Source of the DNA: Opisthocomus hoazin
Lineage: Eukaryota > Chordata > Aves > Opisthocomiformes > Opisthocomidae
NCBI RefSeq assembly: GCF_030867145.1
Contig: NC_134419.1
Coordinates: forward strand, 5,049,501-5,113,500
Reading direction: 5' to 3'
Length of the DNA: 64,000 nucleotides
The notes beneath the pieces were generated by a model. That model was not told where the DNA came from and searched no databases. It saw nothing but the letters and a program-made list of their open reading frames with translations. Below are positions 40,613-52,890 of the stretch, piece by piece (position 1 is the stretch's first letter; each line of letters opens with the position of its first letter). A program made the position numbers and the translations under genes.

Positions 40613-42898
40613 TGTGAATACATATTTCAAGTTGATTTGAGGTGTTCTTTGTATTCTCCAGCTTTCATAAACTTGGGTCCACCTTACGGTGGTAGGGATG
40701 CAGGCAGCCTTCTCATGTCTATCCTACAGCACTTCTGTAGCTTTAGAAATTACATGCTGTGTATAAGTACACCTGACATGCTGAAACTGCTTCATATTCT
40801 CATGTGTTTTCTTTTTAAATATTTTACTGCAAATGAGACCGGATGTTAACAAATCCACGGAGTCAGCTGAAATCAGGGTCAGCCTTGCCTCTCCCTCTCC
40901 CTCGCCCTGTCCTGTGATCCCCTGGGGCTGATGCAATTTGTTGCAGGTACAGGGCTCTCCAGCTCGTTGTACCAAGCAGAGCTGCAGTGAATTGAAACCC
41001 GTTTGTTTCAGCTGAAGTTCTAGCAAGTCGTTGCTGCTCAATCTGAATATTTTCAGGCGTGACAAAGATACAAGAATGCAGCTACAGGTTTTTATTGCTG
41101 CCCCAATGTATTTCCAGTGTGGTGTTATTACTTTGGAGTTCATTAGGAGCGAACAAAAATAGGGGAAGGCATACTGCTTGTAATGCAGCGCTGCACAGCA
41201 CGGCTCGCTCTCTGCTGCCTGATGAAATGGCTGGGCCTTGGAATAAGCAGCGTCGCAACAGTTTGCTCTGCAGCTTGCCTGAAGACTTCCCAAACCCCTA
41301 ACCGCTTTCATTCAGTATCTGCTGGTACACTTGGATAAGGAACAGGCTTATTTTTTTTGAACAGGCAGTCAGGAAAATTTCCTGTGGTGACAAGCAGGTT
41401 TTTCTTTTGGGTTGATCTAAGTATCAAACCAGTCTTATTGTGTCTTAGTTTCTTGGTTTATTAGTTTCTTCTTGTCATTTAAAGCAGGATTTGGTGGACT
41501 GATTCCCTGCATCCTAAACAGGGGGTGTGTGTGGGTGTGGGTGTGCGCACATGTGAGGGTTTTTGGGTTTTTTAATCAAAAAACTACTTGGTGGATCTAC
41601 CCTTGCTGTGGCCTGCTTCAGTGGGAATGTGGGGTACACTGGAGTGCTTGAACGTGTCACTGAGACACTGACGCTTTTGGCCGGTTGCCGTTGAGTCATC
41701 TGACTTGGATGTCATCTAGAAGACCAAGGTTAGAAGCTTGAATTCCTGAGAATCATAGGCGAGGAGTAAAGAAAATAGTTTGATGGGAAAGGCACTGCAT
41801 AGGATGCATAATGAAGATGTGTTGAAGACATCTCTCAGTGATTGCTTTCAAGCAATGATCATTAAAATTCCGTGTTCTGATGGATATCCCTTCTTTGAAG
41901 GTGTTTCAGTATTATGAGGCTTGTAAATATATTCTTCAGATTTTAAAAAATCCAAACGTAATACCTTTAAAGATGTGTTTGTTTTTATTATTTTTTATAT
42001 AAACATGTAAAAATCAGCAAGCAGAACACCCTAGCAGTTGTGTGTATCTGATTGAAATGCATAGATTCTTATACATAAATTATTATTGCATGCAGTTGCA
42101 CGAACAAATGGAAAAACTGGGTTTAGGACCCCTTGAAAAGAATCTATTTCTGTTAGATGTGCATATCATTTAGATATATGCTTGTCTACGCAGTGTGTAA
42201 TTTTTCACTGGCTCTTCCAGAGGTAATTTTTGGAAGGCGAAATGCGCTGTGTGAATATGGTATTTCAAATTGTAGAATGCTTCCATGAGAAAATATAGGA
42301 TTAGTCGGCAAATAATCTCTTCAAAGGCCTTATTACAATTCTGAACTCTCAGATGGCTTGGCTAGTCTTCGCTATTGCTTTAGAGGGACAGAGAATGTTA
42401 AAACCATTTACATGTATTGTCACAAAATAATTTTATGTGGTTGATCCTGCCTGACATGATGCTTTGCAACATGATGGAAAATTCATAAATGTTTTCTTCA
42501 ATGTGATGCTCAAGCAGCACTTAAAAGTGCTCATTTCTTTAAGATTTATTTTCTCTTTATATCCAAATCATAGATTGTGGTCAAGTGTTCATTTTTGTGG
42601 TATTTACAAGAAATTGGTTGAGCCAGCTTGTTCGTAACACCCCTCCCTCTCCCTCCGCCCCCTGCCCAGATACATCCTTGCAGCATCAGGGAACAAAGAG
42701 TTGCAATTCTGAGTCATGCTCAGATTTGATTTAAGAATACATTTTCCCGTAGTAAATTTTTGAGAGGCTGGGTTGTTCGTGGTCGAAGAATCTAAGGTTG
42801 TATCCATTAGATTAAAGACAAGACTGATGGTTAGTAAGTTTTTCAGCTGTTTAATATTTTAATTGGGGATCAAGTTCTTGGTCTTGTATTTGCAAGCT

Positions 42899-42920
42899 GT
42901 GTGTGTGTGTGTCTGTCTGT
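42899..42920 (+). repeat. GT dinucleotide microsatellite
   Basis: About seven GT units grading into CTGTCTGT. Confidence 0.85.
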
Positions 42921-44211
42921 CCCTGCCCCTCTGCTCAACCCACAGGTACCTAGTGATTGTCTTTCCTCTCACTTCTCGTTCCCTTAGTGGCAAAGCATTC
43001 CACTTTCCTCTTTGCATGGACTGGGAGTTTGTCAAAGATAGTCTGCTTTGGGTATTGAACTCTTGGAAGAAGCTCAGATTAATGGGAAAATCTGTCTAAC
43101 CAGTTCATCAAGCTGTATTGTCTGTTTGGGCTAGATCACAGAAGATTGAGTTGTCCTTTAGAGCATTAGCTATGGAGTCTTCAGTCTGCCTGTGGGAAAG
43201 CATGCTGCTGGATCCCCAGGCTTTAGCTTTAACTGCAGGCATACTGGATGGAACGAGACCTGTTCAGGGGTTGTGCTGAAATCTGACGGCTGCTGGTGGA
43301 GCAATTGTGGTGTGGTAGATTTCTGCTCTGTCTATTCACCCAAGTCTAGCTGAAGCATAGAGCGACAATGTGCTGGTATGTGTGTCATGTCAAAACTGAA
43401 ATGGGATCTCATGGTTTCCGGACTGGAGATAGCCACTCAACATCTCACAGTACTGGTGATGCTTCAGGATTCACGTGGAATTGCTGGACTTGGATCAAGA
43501 GTTTACTGCAGTGAGTGGCTTGACTTTCATAATCGGTCAAGTCTGACCATTCTGGATAATAGCATTTAAGGTTGGACTGGTGGAGAAGTATATGGAAAAT
43601 AAAATGCTGTCCGAGACTGGCCATAACTCCCAATATGTGAGGTGAGCCCTTGCTTTTCTGTTAGAGAATTCCTCTGTGGTTGTCTCTCTTCCCTCCAAAA
43701 TGGAATTGGGGTTTTACTGGAGCCTTTAGGAAGGATATTCTCAGCTAGCCTGTTCTACCCTTTGGTTGGCTATTTTGATCTACCATTGCTGACAAGGCTT
43801 TTTAAAGTCTTACAGATCATGTTGGGTTATATGACAGAAGAAGTGTGGAAGAGAACATGTGTTGGGTGTTGATGGCGTCATCCTGAATCCAAGCCTGACA
43901 AATTATGCATTTGGAATTGAGCTCATCGGGAGCCCGAAGCACCCATTTGTCCACTGGCACTTAGAAGAAATCTCCCTGGTTTTGTTCCTGGTTTTGCTGC
44001 CTCGGTTAAGGTGACTTGCTCTCGTGCAGTGTGTTCTCCTCGACAAAGCAGATTTCGGGGACTTTGGGGAGGGGGGGGGAGACCAGCTGGCTGTCGGAGC
44101 TGTGTAGGATTCAGACTCTTTCTGCTGTTGCTTTAGTAGCTTTACTTGCTCGGATAACACGTTTGTTTTAGTCTGTCGTTTTGTGTCTTGGCCTTTGTGT
44201 TCTCCTTGCAG

Positions 44212-44253
44212 GAGTCGTGCAGCTCGGGGAGCCCTGCGTGCACACCGGCGCCG
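44212..44253 (+). other. Candidate 42-nt exon in a CpG-rich patch
   Basis: The acceptor is strong (GGCCTTTGTGTTCTCCTTGCAG) and the donor moderate (CGCCG|GTGATG). The 42 nt are CpG-dense, which is unusual in intronic vertebrate DNA. Length is a multiple of three. Entered in phase 1 after the first exon, it reads GVVQLGEPCVHTGA and leaves phase 1 again. That keeps the frame open into the 48,461 exon, so it could be a frame-preserving cassette exon. In phase 0 it reads ESCSSGSPACTPAP. Neither peptide is recognised. Confidence 0.2.
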
Positions 44254-44826
44254 GTGATGTAGCTGTGCAGCTAATGCTCCCTTCGGGGGGGGAGTTGTAG
44301 GAAAGGTTGTGCTGCGAGAGCTCTGAGGAACAAAGCGTGTCACACGTCGTCGGGCTGGACAAGTGTGGAGACGGCACGTTGACGCTGTTACACAGCCCCT
44401 GTCTGGGTGCCTGTGACCAGGTGACGAGACTGATTTTTCACAGAACTTCAGCTGCTTTTCACAAGTTCACGAGAATTTATCGGCCTACGCACCTAGAGAG
44501 CGCGGTTCTTTTCGAACCTCAGTTTGTGTTAAGTGCAACTGATGGTTTAAAAGGTGTCTTCACAATAGCTAAACTGGTTCAGAAATTCAAAGGCATCCAG
44601 ACCATTTGGTGACCATAGTGAGCATAGCAGGAAATTTTTACTAAATTTGGGATTGTATTTGTTGAGATGCACCAGAAAACGAGTTCATAATCTGGGTTAT
44701 TCTGCAATGGAAATAATGTGGCTAGCAAAACAGCCTTAATGAAAATTTATTCAAGTCCCATGTTTTCAGGTATTAGTCAGAAATGTCTTGTTCTGTCAAG
44801 TAATAAGGCTGCTTGGTTCTGTTTAG

Positions 44827-44877
44827 GTAGTCTCTTTGGACAAAACCAATGTGTTTGAGGGCGAGATGGGCCCTGCA
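44827..44877 (+). other. Candidate 51-nt exon with strong donor
   Basis: The acceptor GGTTCTGTTTAG is followed by 51 nt ending at CCTGCA|GTGAGTGTG. The segment is open in phase 0 (VVSLDKTNVFEGEMGPA), and that frame continues open for more than 60 codons past the donor to a TGA at 45,079. Entered in phase 1 it meets a TGA, so it is not compatible with a direct join to the first exon or the 44,212 candidate. No family is recognised. It may be chance, or an exon of another transcript. Confidence 0.13.
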
Positions 44878-45472
44878 GTGAGTGTGAGGGGAGCAGCGCT
44901 GGTGGCCTCAGCCAAGGAGCCTGGTCGGTTCCTGGCACAGCTTTCGGCCCGTGCACAGGCTACAGGAACCGTTTTTCTGGATCTTGTCCCATTTTTCTGG
45001 TGTGAATCTGTAACCTGGATTAAAAATCTGGTAACAAGTGAAAAAAGTAAATATAAAAGAAGTGGAGAGGATCCTGTGTGAAGCAGAGAAAGGTTCCCTT
45101 TCTGTGCTGGAGTCTGACTGATGTGGTAGTAGTGCTGTCACAACCCGATGTAGGGATCCTCAAGGTAAACGGCACGGCTGGATGGGCTGGGCAGTGACAT
45201 CAAACCTTGGGTAGATGGTGTCTATGAAACCTGCTTCTTCTGTTTGTTTTCGCATGATGTTTCTTCAGCCTTTTTCAGTCACCAGTTTTCACTCATGATA
45301 TTCACACAGACCAGTTTTGGCCAGCAGACCCCTGTTCACCCTTCTCAATTCACTAGGCATAACCTTGAGCCAGTCTTTGTGAGATCAGGCATTTTCATCT
45401 GATCTTTTGTTTCTTTCTCGTCTCCATCTTTGCCGATGACGCTTGCTGAGGCTGGCGGGAGCCTGTTGTAAA

Positions 45473-45566
45473 CCTGCGTCGCCTCTCGTTGCGGCTGAGA
45501 CCAGCACCGCTGCATCGCCTCGTTCCGTGGTGCAGTTCCTGGCCGTCCTCGGGCTGCTGTCGTGGG
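45473..45566. other. Small CpG-dense patch
   Basis: About eleven CpG dinucleotides in roughly 95 bp inside otherwise CpG-poor DNA. Overlapping open frames on both strands (up to 154 codons) coincide with this patch and probably reflect its GC content. It could be a short unmethylated regulatory element or a diverged coding remnant. Nothing in it is recognised. Confidence 0.4.
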
Positions 45567-46101
45567 GAGCTTGTTATTGGGGTTTGTGACCTGGGGATGC
45601 TGCTGGGATGCCGTGCTGCTGGGTATGCAGCGAGCAGCTCTTGCAAGGAAAGGCTTCTTTTGGCCAGGGCTTGTGACCACACCTTTTTGGCTACTGAGAC
45701 TGCCGACTTGTGTTTTCTGTGCTGCAAGCTTGTCTGAATTCCTGCTGTAAACAAGCACTGAGCTACGCTGCGTCTCGCTCCCCGCGCTGAGGCTGGTGTG
45801 GGGTGTGGTGACCTTTTCGGGAAGCCCTGGACTCCGCCGAGATGCCTCCCTGCCACCAAAGATCAGTTGCGTGTGTCAGTTGTAGATAGTTCATGGCTAA
45901 TATTTTTGGTAAGGTTGTATTTTATTACTTTTCAAATTTACCGCTGGTCAGACTTTCTTTTCCGAGATGAGGAATAACTGCTGTGGCTGCATTGATTGTG
46001 GTGTATTTCTAACTTGCAGAAAGACGCCTGCAGCTCAGGGTAGGCACGCTTTAAAATGTGTGTTTATGAATTTAAAATTACAAACACTTTTTTGTTTGGT
46101 T

Positions 46102-46114
46102 CCCCCCCCCCCCC
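46102..46114 (+). repeat. C homopolymer (13 nt)
   Basis: Pure C run, no gene context. Confidence 0.85.
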
Positions 46115-48323
46115 AAGCCCTGTAACGAGTTGATCCTTCCACTCACCCACAAATAAGACAGTTCCAGTGAGAGAGGCTGTTTTATGGGATTCATTTTGGA
46201 AGCTATTCAGGGAAATTACTGTAGGCTTTTTGAGCAAATTAGGGAGAGCGTGGAAGGACCGCAAAAAGGCTTTTTCCCTTAAGATTTGTAAGATCCTATG
46301 AAAGGAAGAAAAAAAACCCACCATGGTAATTAAAGAATTTTTTATAATGAAATAAAATTATGCAAGCTCTGATTTTGAACTTGGGTAAGTTCATAGCTGT
46401 TTCTGCTATCAAAAGTTTTATTTTAAATTGGGCCTTTTTGAAGGGAAAGGAAATTACTTAATCAAATGTGTGTGTATATATGGGGGTGTGTGTGTATCCC
46501 CTTTGCAAGATGTTAAAGAGCTTGGATTTAGGATGTTGTTAAAAAATTATATATATGCATAACTCGTAGGTGTGAAATGATTGAGGCAACTAATCTGTTG
46601 GGTTGTGGGAACCTCAGGAGCTCAGCTCGTGATGAGTATAATTAGCCGAGTTCACCTGAAGTGTTTATCCTGGGGAAAAAACAGTGAATCAAATCTCTGG
46701 CTCTTTCACAGGGACTTTTCAGTTACTTGAGTTGCAGAGGGGCATGTCTTGATGCTTGAAATTAGGTTATTATTTCGTGGGTATGCTGCCAAGACAGCTG
46801 TGATTCGGGGCATGAGGAACTGGGGAAACTGCTCATGGACCTCTCCTGTTGAGCAAAATTGCAGCTTTGACTGTTAATAACATAGGTTCTGAAGGGAAAA
46901 AGTCAGATTGTTGGAACAACTTAATCTGTTTCTTGTAAATGTGTGACGCATGGACAGTGTGATGTTGAAATGCATCGAGGGGAGGAGGAGAAGAGCACTT
47001 GCAGCTGTGGAGGATCCCAGCAGCATCCCGTGAAACTTTACGCTAAATGGCAAGTCACTTGGAAAAGTGCCCCATCTATGCATGGGGCTAATGGACTCAC
47101 GTGCCACTTGGTCTGTGTGCTTGCTTGTATTTAAGGTACTCTTGGATTCCCTCCACCTCCTGACTAATTCGGAACGTCCAGAGGAGGTGACCCTTCAGAA
47201 CGGAGAGACATGGATGTGGTAGCTTGCTAGCGATGGGGACCGTGTTTCCTTAGCAACAGTATCCCTGCGGAAGCTCGCAGCAAAGCTTTGACCCTCAGTC
47301 CTGGTTTAGAGTTCGGAAAGCCTCGGGTCTGGCTGCGCTGTTTGTCTGGTTTGGTGTTAAAGGCAAGATGCTGAAATGCAAAAGTAGTAATTTCATTTAC
47401 CCATGGTTGAAATCACGTCCGGCTGAAGCTGCTGCCCAAGCGTTCCTTTGAGCGTGCCAGACATCATGGACCTTGAGATCAGACAACAGCTACACTGAAG
47501 CTATTCAAGTAATTTTTTGAGGCTTTGGCATGCTTTCACATCAAAAGACAGATACTCTGTGCCTGTATCTTGCATAATCTAGGGTATAATAAACCTGAGT
47601 TTGTATTGTAAATACTTTTGAAATATCTAATTGCAGATTAACTTCCTCAAGCTGCGTTGACAACTCAGCTGAGATATTGAGGGGAGGAAAAAAACGCGTG
47701 TGAGCGCTGGGAACTGCCGGGGCTGGGAAACCTTTCCTGTTTCCCATGACGTTTTCAGAACCGTGTTTGTGGATGCTGGTCTGTCTGCCTGGCAGCACTT
47801 GGTAAACCCCCTGCAGCCTGCTGCAAGAGGGGCCAAACCCGGCTGCGGGGAGGGCAGCAGCCCCGCTGTGCCTTGTGTCCTGACATCTCTTCAGCCTTGC
47901 CGGTGTGTCGGGACATGACAGCGTATGTCAGAAGGGGGAAATGAGGTTCATCAAAGCTTTTTTGTAGTCTCTGCGTTGGGTGTCAGCAGGTTCTCAGGTG
48001 CTCAGCACAGGCTTCACCATCTTCACCAGTGCAGGTGCAGTGTATGTGGCTTCAGTGCTGGTCCTACCTCAGTAGGTGCCCTGGTTAGATAGTGAGGAAC
48101 TCTGGGCTACGTAGTGCCTTCTCCTCCTCCTTTGGTGTGCTAAGACCTACGTCGTCCTGAGTTTCACAGACTCGGTGCTTGAACTCCCTCCCATGTCTGG
48201 GTGGCATAGACGTCTGCGTGTGACTCTGTGGTTTCTCCTCCTCCTCCTCTCTCATCCCCAGTGTTAGTTTTTCTGGGTGGGGGTAGCACATTAACCTACT
48301 TAACAACAACAAAACCTGAACAA

Positions 48324-48336
48324 CCCCCCCCCCCCC
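48324..48336 (+). repeat. C homopolymer (13 nt)
   Basis: Pure C run about 125 bp upstream of the best downstream exon candidate. Confidence 0.85.
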
Positions 48337-48460
48337 GCTTGAATCACTGAATTTGTCACAATAATTAAGTATGGTAGCCACTGTTTTGGATGTGTTTCAC
48401 CTGCTAAGAGATACTGCAGTCACCACCATATGGTAGCCTTTTTTTTCCCCTTTTTAACAG

Positions 48461-48536
48461 ACTTAGAGCAGCAATTTGTTTCACCCATGAGCCAGCACCG
48501 CAGCATGCATCGCTTAACAGAAACAACGCAAGACTG
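48461..48536 (+). CDS. Probable internal exon (76 nt), gene unidentified
   Basis: An acceptor with an almost unbroken pyrimidine tract (CTTTTTTTTCCCCTTTTTAACAG) and a donor CTG|GTGAGC bracket 76 nt. Joined in phase 1 to the first exon at 25,905, the first codon becomes GAC (Asp). The exon then reads LEQQFVSPMSQHRSMHR followed by LTETTQD and leaves two bases, TG, so the next codon is Trp or Cys. A second frame is also open and the third stops at once. An internal ATG (48,487) could be the true start if exon 1 is untranslated, though its Kozak context is weak (C at -3). The polar, Gln/Ser/His-rich peptide shows no domain I know. This is the best-supported downstream exon, but homology is unproven. 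Confidence 0.35.
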
Positions 48537-51500
48537 GTGAGCTTTTCATTTTAAGTTTTCAAGGAGCATTTAGCTGAGCTTCAGAGCCTGGTTTCTGGCA
48601 CTGTCCTGTTTGCATTTGTAACTCTTTGATGTGTAAAAGTCAGGGACTGAAGGACGGAAGGGCTTGACTCTCTTTTTCTGACCAGAGATGACTCAGTACT
48701 TCAGCCTTAACCTTTGCAAATAATATGTTAATATTTACCTGCCTTTTAGATTTATTGCCAAGCCCTCGTCAACGTCCATACATCACCCTGAGATTTTGAA
48801 AAGAAAATGCTTGCAGCTATGGAAAATATTGTTTTATTTGATGAGTGGGCTGAAGCTGTGGGTTGAGTTATGGGTATGTCTGTGCTGTAAAACCGGGCGC
48901 AGTGCAGGATCCCTGATCTCCTGAAGCACCGAGCAGCGTTACAGCACCGTGTGCTGACCCTGAGGGCCTGAGCCCTGACCCTACCGTGCTGATGTGCCAG
49001 TACTACTTTTTAGCTAATATCTTTGATGTGGGTTTTGGGTTTTTGGGTTTTTTTTTGGTATATTTAAAATGCCAGGGGTACTCGGATTTTGCAGAGCTTG
49101 CTGCACTGTGCCTCACACGCTGATATACTTAATGCAAAACCACAGTAAGTTCAGGATCCCTTTATCTTGTTGCCTTTTTTTTGGGATTGCCAGACCGACT
49201 ACAGATTTTTGTGTATTCTTAGGCTTCCTTAAAACTTGAGCAAGACTGCTACAGTCGTGCAGTACCTTAATAGCCTGGAATGACATCTCCAGAGTGCAGC
49301 GATGACCTAGCAGCATAGCAAGTTAACCTGCAATGCAAGAGGCTCATGTTTAATTCCCCTTCGATTACTGACTCTGCGTAACTCCTGGTGAATTGTTTAG
49401 GGCGGGGAGGCAGCAGGGTTGCCTACCTCAAAGGGCTGTAAGAATACACGTGCGCACCACGGTGGGTCTCGGATATTGCGATAAGGAAGGATGCATAAGA
49501 AGTAGACAGACCATGTCAGACCCTGTCACCTCCCCAGGCAAAAGGCAATTAGGGTGATGCTGAGTCCTCATTCGGATGCAAGAGCTGTGGTCCTGGTGTC
49601 TTGCCTCCTTCCTCCATGTCCCCTGATTGGTCCTGGGATCTTGCAATTTGTGATGGCCAGCTAATTCCGGATCAGTATCTTGGGTTACTTTTGTTATATC
49701 AGATAGTGTTGATAACCCTGTTCTGCAAGTCACTCACTTGGCGATAACCACTTCCTCTGCTTAATTAGGAATATCTGCTTAAAAATACGATATGTATCTG
49801 AGTGAAATGCAGGTTACAAATGGTTGCAGTTAAGTCTTGTGTAGCAGGTTTGCTACATGTTGTCCCGTTGTGTTTCCTTTTCTTTAAAGGATAAGAATGC
49901 AACGTTGCTAGAGGGTGCAGAGCTCAAGATGAGCTGAAGTGAAATGGGTTTGAACTGCCACACATCCAGCCTTGCTCATGTCTTGCGTCCTTGTGTTCTT
50001 AACTGGAATAAAATGTACTTTTAATTTTACAAAGCTTTAGAAACAACGGGGAGCTCTGAGTGGTTTTTCTTTTGAAATTAGCCGACTTATTTAGAAATGA
50101 GATGTGGCTTTTTGTGGGGGCGATTAAAAAGTTATTAAAACAGTACCCAGTGGTGCTACAGCTAATGCTCTGTCAGTGTTTCCTTTAGACTTGTTTTAGA
50201 CAAAGCTGGACTCGAGACTGGAATACAAATGGTCAGCTTTACAGCTAATCAAATTTTCTTGGGGAAAAAAAAAATGAACTATTTCTCTGGGACGAGGGAC
50301 CCGATTTGTTATGACACTGTGATCTTTCTCAACTTTGGAAGCTAAGAAATGCAGCAGTTGCCTGAATCTTTCCTTCCTGCTCTCCAAGCGTAGCTACGTG
50401 CATGTTGGTGGCGTTGGAGAAGGCAGTGCCTCACCGCAACCCCGCGGGCAGACCAGGCGGCAGCAGGAGGGAGCATCCTCCACGGCAGGGTCTTCCCAAT
50501 CCCAATGCAAACTTCTCTTTCATTATGCACCAAGAGTACTTGCTCTGCACAAGAGACATTTTAATCTGAGTTGAAGTAGGAGTGGGGTAGAAAGAAATAT
50601 GCCTTGCAATGGTGCTTTTTAACATGATGGGGAGAAAGGTGAGAAGAGGGAAGGTGGTACAGTGCCTAAGAGCTTTTTGTTCTTCAGAATCTTTTAACTT
50701 CGTGCATCCTTGCGGCTTGGTAATGCTCACGTACTGCTCAAATTGCTTTACTTTGCAAATGTAAATGAACTTGCTAATGTTCTCATTTTAGCAATGCCGT
50801 ATAGAAACACTGATTAAAATGGCACCTAGTGATTTTAATCTGTGCGAAATAAGTAATTCTAGAAAAAGTAGATATACTTCTTTCTCAGTACATCTCCATC
50901 ACAGTAGAAATGGTCCTGTTGATGTTGCTTGCCTGAAAGGTGTGTGTTTAGCTGGTTTAGGAAATACATGGGAATTTACCGGTGCTTCAGATAAGGATTG
51001 CAAACTCCAGTCTTTTCAACCAGCACCGGATTTGAAGTTGAAATTTCTAGTTTGAGAGGAATCTGGGCAGATGGCTCTGCACCTACTTGGGAGTAAAATG
51101 CAATGAAAATATTTGCTTTTTAAAAAGGTAGTTTGCAGTTCTATGTTCTTCTTTAGGGGATCCTAAATTTGTTCCTGTGGGCCTAATGAGCTGCAAGGGT
51201 GGGAGCTGGGCTGCCTTGCGGCTACCAGATGATTGCTGTGTGCCAGCCTGCACTGTGGAGCTTCCCCATGGGCCCAGCACCTGGAAGCCTGGGCTCACCA
51301 AACTGGTGTCGCTTGTCCAGTACCTCTTTTTATCAGAAATTTTCTGCTCAGCTGATGTTAGAGCTAAGTTCTGCTGATATTTGCAACAGAAAGGATGTGT
51401 GTTTCTTTTGCTTGCATGTCCCAAAGTCAATATTTGTTTAGCAAAGGCTGATGTTCTAAATTGCTTTGCAATGGGAAATCCTTCAGCAATCCAAAAACTG

Positions 51501-51575
51501 CTCCCCAGACTACAGATAAAGGGCAGGATTTTATCTTGTGGGAGAACAATATTGTCAAGTGTCCCATTTTTTTAG

Positions 51576-51882
51576 TAGTGGGGAGGATGTGTCGCTCGTG
51601 GTAGGAGGTACTTCAGAAAGCAGTTGTATGGTTGGGGACTGCCTTACTGGGCTGTTTTCTGAAAGTCAGAGTGAGATGCCAGTGGGTGCAGAGAACAAGG
51701 GCCCCGCAGTGCGCGTGGGTGCTTTTCCGCTGGAGCAAACGGGTGCGCAGTATCCGTTAGCAGGTACCTTAGGGTGCCATGTCTACTTAAGTAAAGGAGG
51801 GACAAGATCAAAACATCACCTTATTGTTAACAAGAAAGACAAGTTGTGTGGTGACCTTAGAGCAGAATCAAATATCATGTGA
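51576..51882 (+). other. Open segment after a splice acceptor, unknown
   Basis: An acceptor-like TGTCCCATTTTTTTAG is followed by about 100 open codons ending in TGA at 51,880. The upstream frame stays open a little further, giving 114 codons in all. Composition is hydrophilic and balanced, with stretches such as VGAENKGPAVRVGAFPLEQT and moderate CpG content. It looks more protein-like than most chance frames here. I recognise no domain, no donor follows, and no clear polyadenylation context was seen. It could be a terminal exon, an lncRNA exon or chance. Confidence 0.15.
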
Positions 51883-52260
51883 AAATATTTTATTTTCTCG
51901 TTCCTAAAATTCTTTGAGGAAAAAGAAACTGAAAGGTACAAACACCCAGAGCGCTGAGCCCTTAAATGAGAAAGCAAAACAAAGCAAAAGGGAGGAAAAA
52001 GAGTAAGAAACATTTCATTTCTCACTGAATTTGGTGCCTTTCATTTAAAAAAAAAAAAGATGGGGGTAGCAGTGGTAAGAACCAGTTAACATGTGCCAAC
52101 ACTAATATCGAATATGTTCTTTCATATGTGAAATTATCCCATAATCGAGACAAATTACTTGAGCCATTAAAAAAAAAAAATCCCAGAAATGCTGATGTGG
52201 AGGTACTGGGTATGTTGCCAGGCTCTTAGGTGAGATCAAGTGTACCCGTCTCGCCTCCAG

Positions 52261-52890
52261 AAGCTGACAGCCTGTCTAACCTCTTTTTAAACCTTGGGTA
52301 TTGATTTCTCATCTTCCCTAGACAGCCCGTTCTGGGTCTTCACCACTCTTACAGTTAACAAGACTTTCATTTTTCTGATACCTAATTCTTTCTACCGCTT
52401 GTCGTCCTGTCAGTTGTACAGAGGAGAACTGATGAATGTTCTCTTCTATTACTGCCCTGTTGGACATTTTTGGATGATGCTTTGCACCTCCTTCATTTAA
52501 TCTGGCTTGCCTTTGCTTTGCAGGAAGAGAAGAAGGGAGGGAAAAAAAAAAAAAAGAAACATTGGTTCTTTTCTTCTTGATCACGCTTCTGAAATCGCTT
52601 TATTCTTTGTTTTTGTCCCCCTCCCCCCTGTTGACTTTTCCCTGTATTTTAAGGGGTGGCACTCAAAATGGGATCCCTGTTGAGATAGCCAGTGTCTTTC
52701 CAGTGCAATAGAAAAAGAAGAATATGCTGCTTGGTCTTAGCATCTCATGCTTCTGTCCTACTTCTCTGACATTGCTGGTTTTCAAATAATACCATTTTTT
52801 TTTTCCTTGTATGCATTATAACTTGCTGAAGTACAGATACTTGGCCTTTTATCACCTCACGCTTTCACCACACGTGTTTTAGACGGCAGA
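52261..52890 (-). mobile_element. Ancient CR1 LINE fragment (-)
   Basis: In reverse orientation this follows the old amniote CR1 3' region. CCTGTCTAACCTCTTTTTAAA is followed by CACCACTCTTACAGTTAACAAG, then CTTGTCGTCCTGTCAGTTGTA, in the expected order and spacing. Beyond 52,510 the match weakens, but AAATGGGATCCCTGTTGAGA and CAGTGTCTTTCCAGTGCA still resemble the next CR1 segment. Divergence is high and a poly-A run interrupts it (52,542-52,556). It is much older than the copies at 23.9 and 56.1 kb. It has no intact reading frame. Confidence 0.65.

Larger units (their letters stand above)
25906..44211 (+). other. Inferred first intron, proximal part
   Basis: Beyond the donor at 25,905 I find about 18 kb with no convincing coding exon. 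It begins GC-rich, passes a G23 run, a C18 run and an A22 run, and then is ordinary AT-rich DNA with short microsatellites. A non-coding-looking exon candidate lies at 31,456-31,519 and another short one at 33,813-33,856. Segments with a good acceptor but no matched donor occur, for example from 40,174. A long first intron after a CpG-island exon is common in vertebrate genes. No transposon other than simple repeats is recognised here. Confidence 0.45.

Noticed and set aside
45345..45859. Overlapping 137- and 154-codon minus-strand frames
   Set aside because: Two frames open over the same CpG-dense patch, with basic Ser/Gln/Arg-rich composition, which fits base composition rather than coding.
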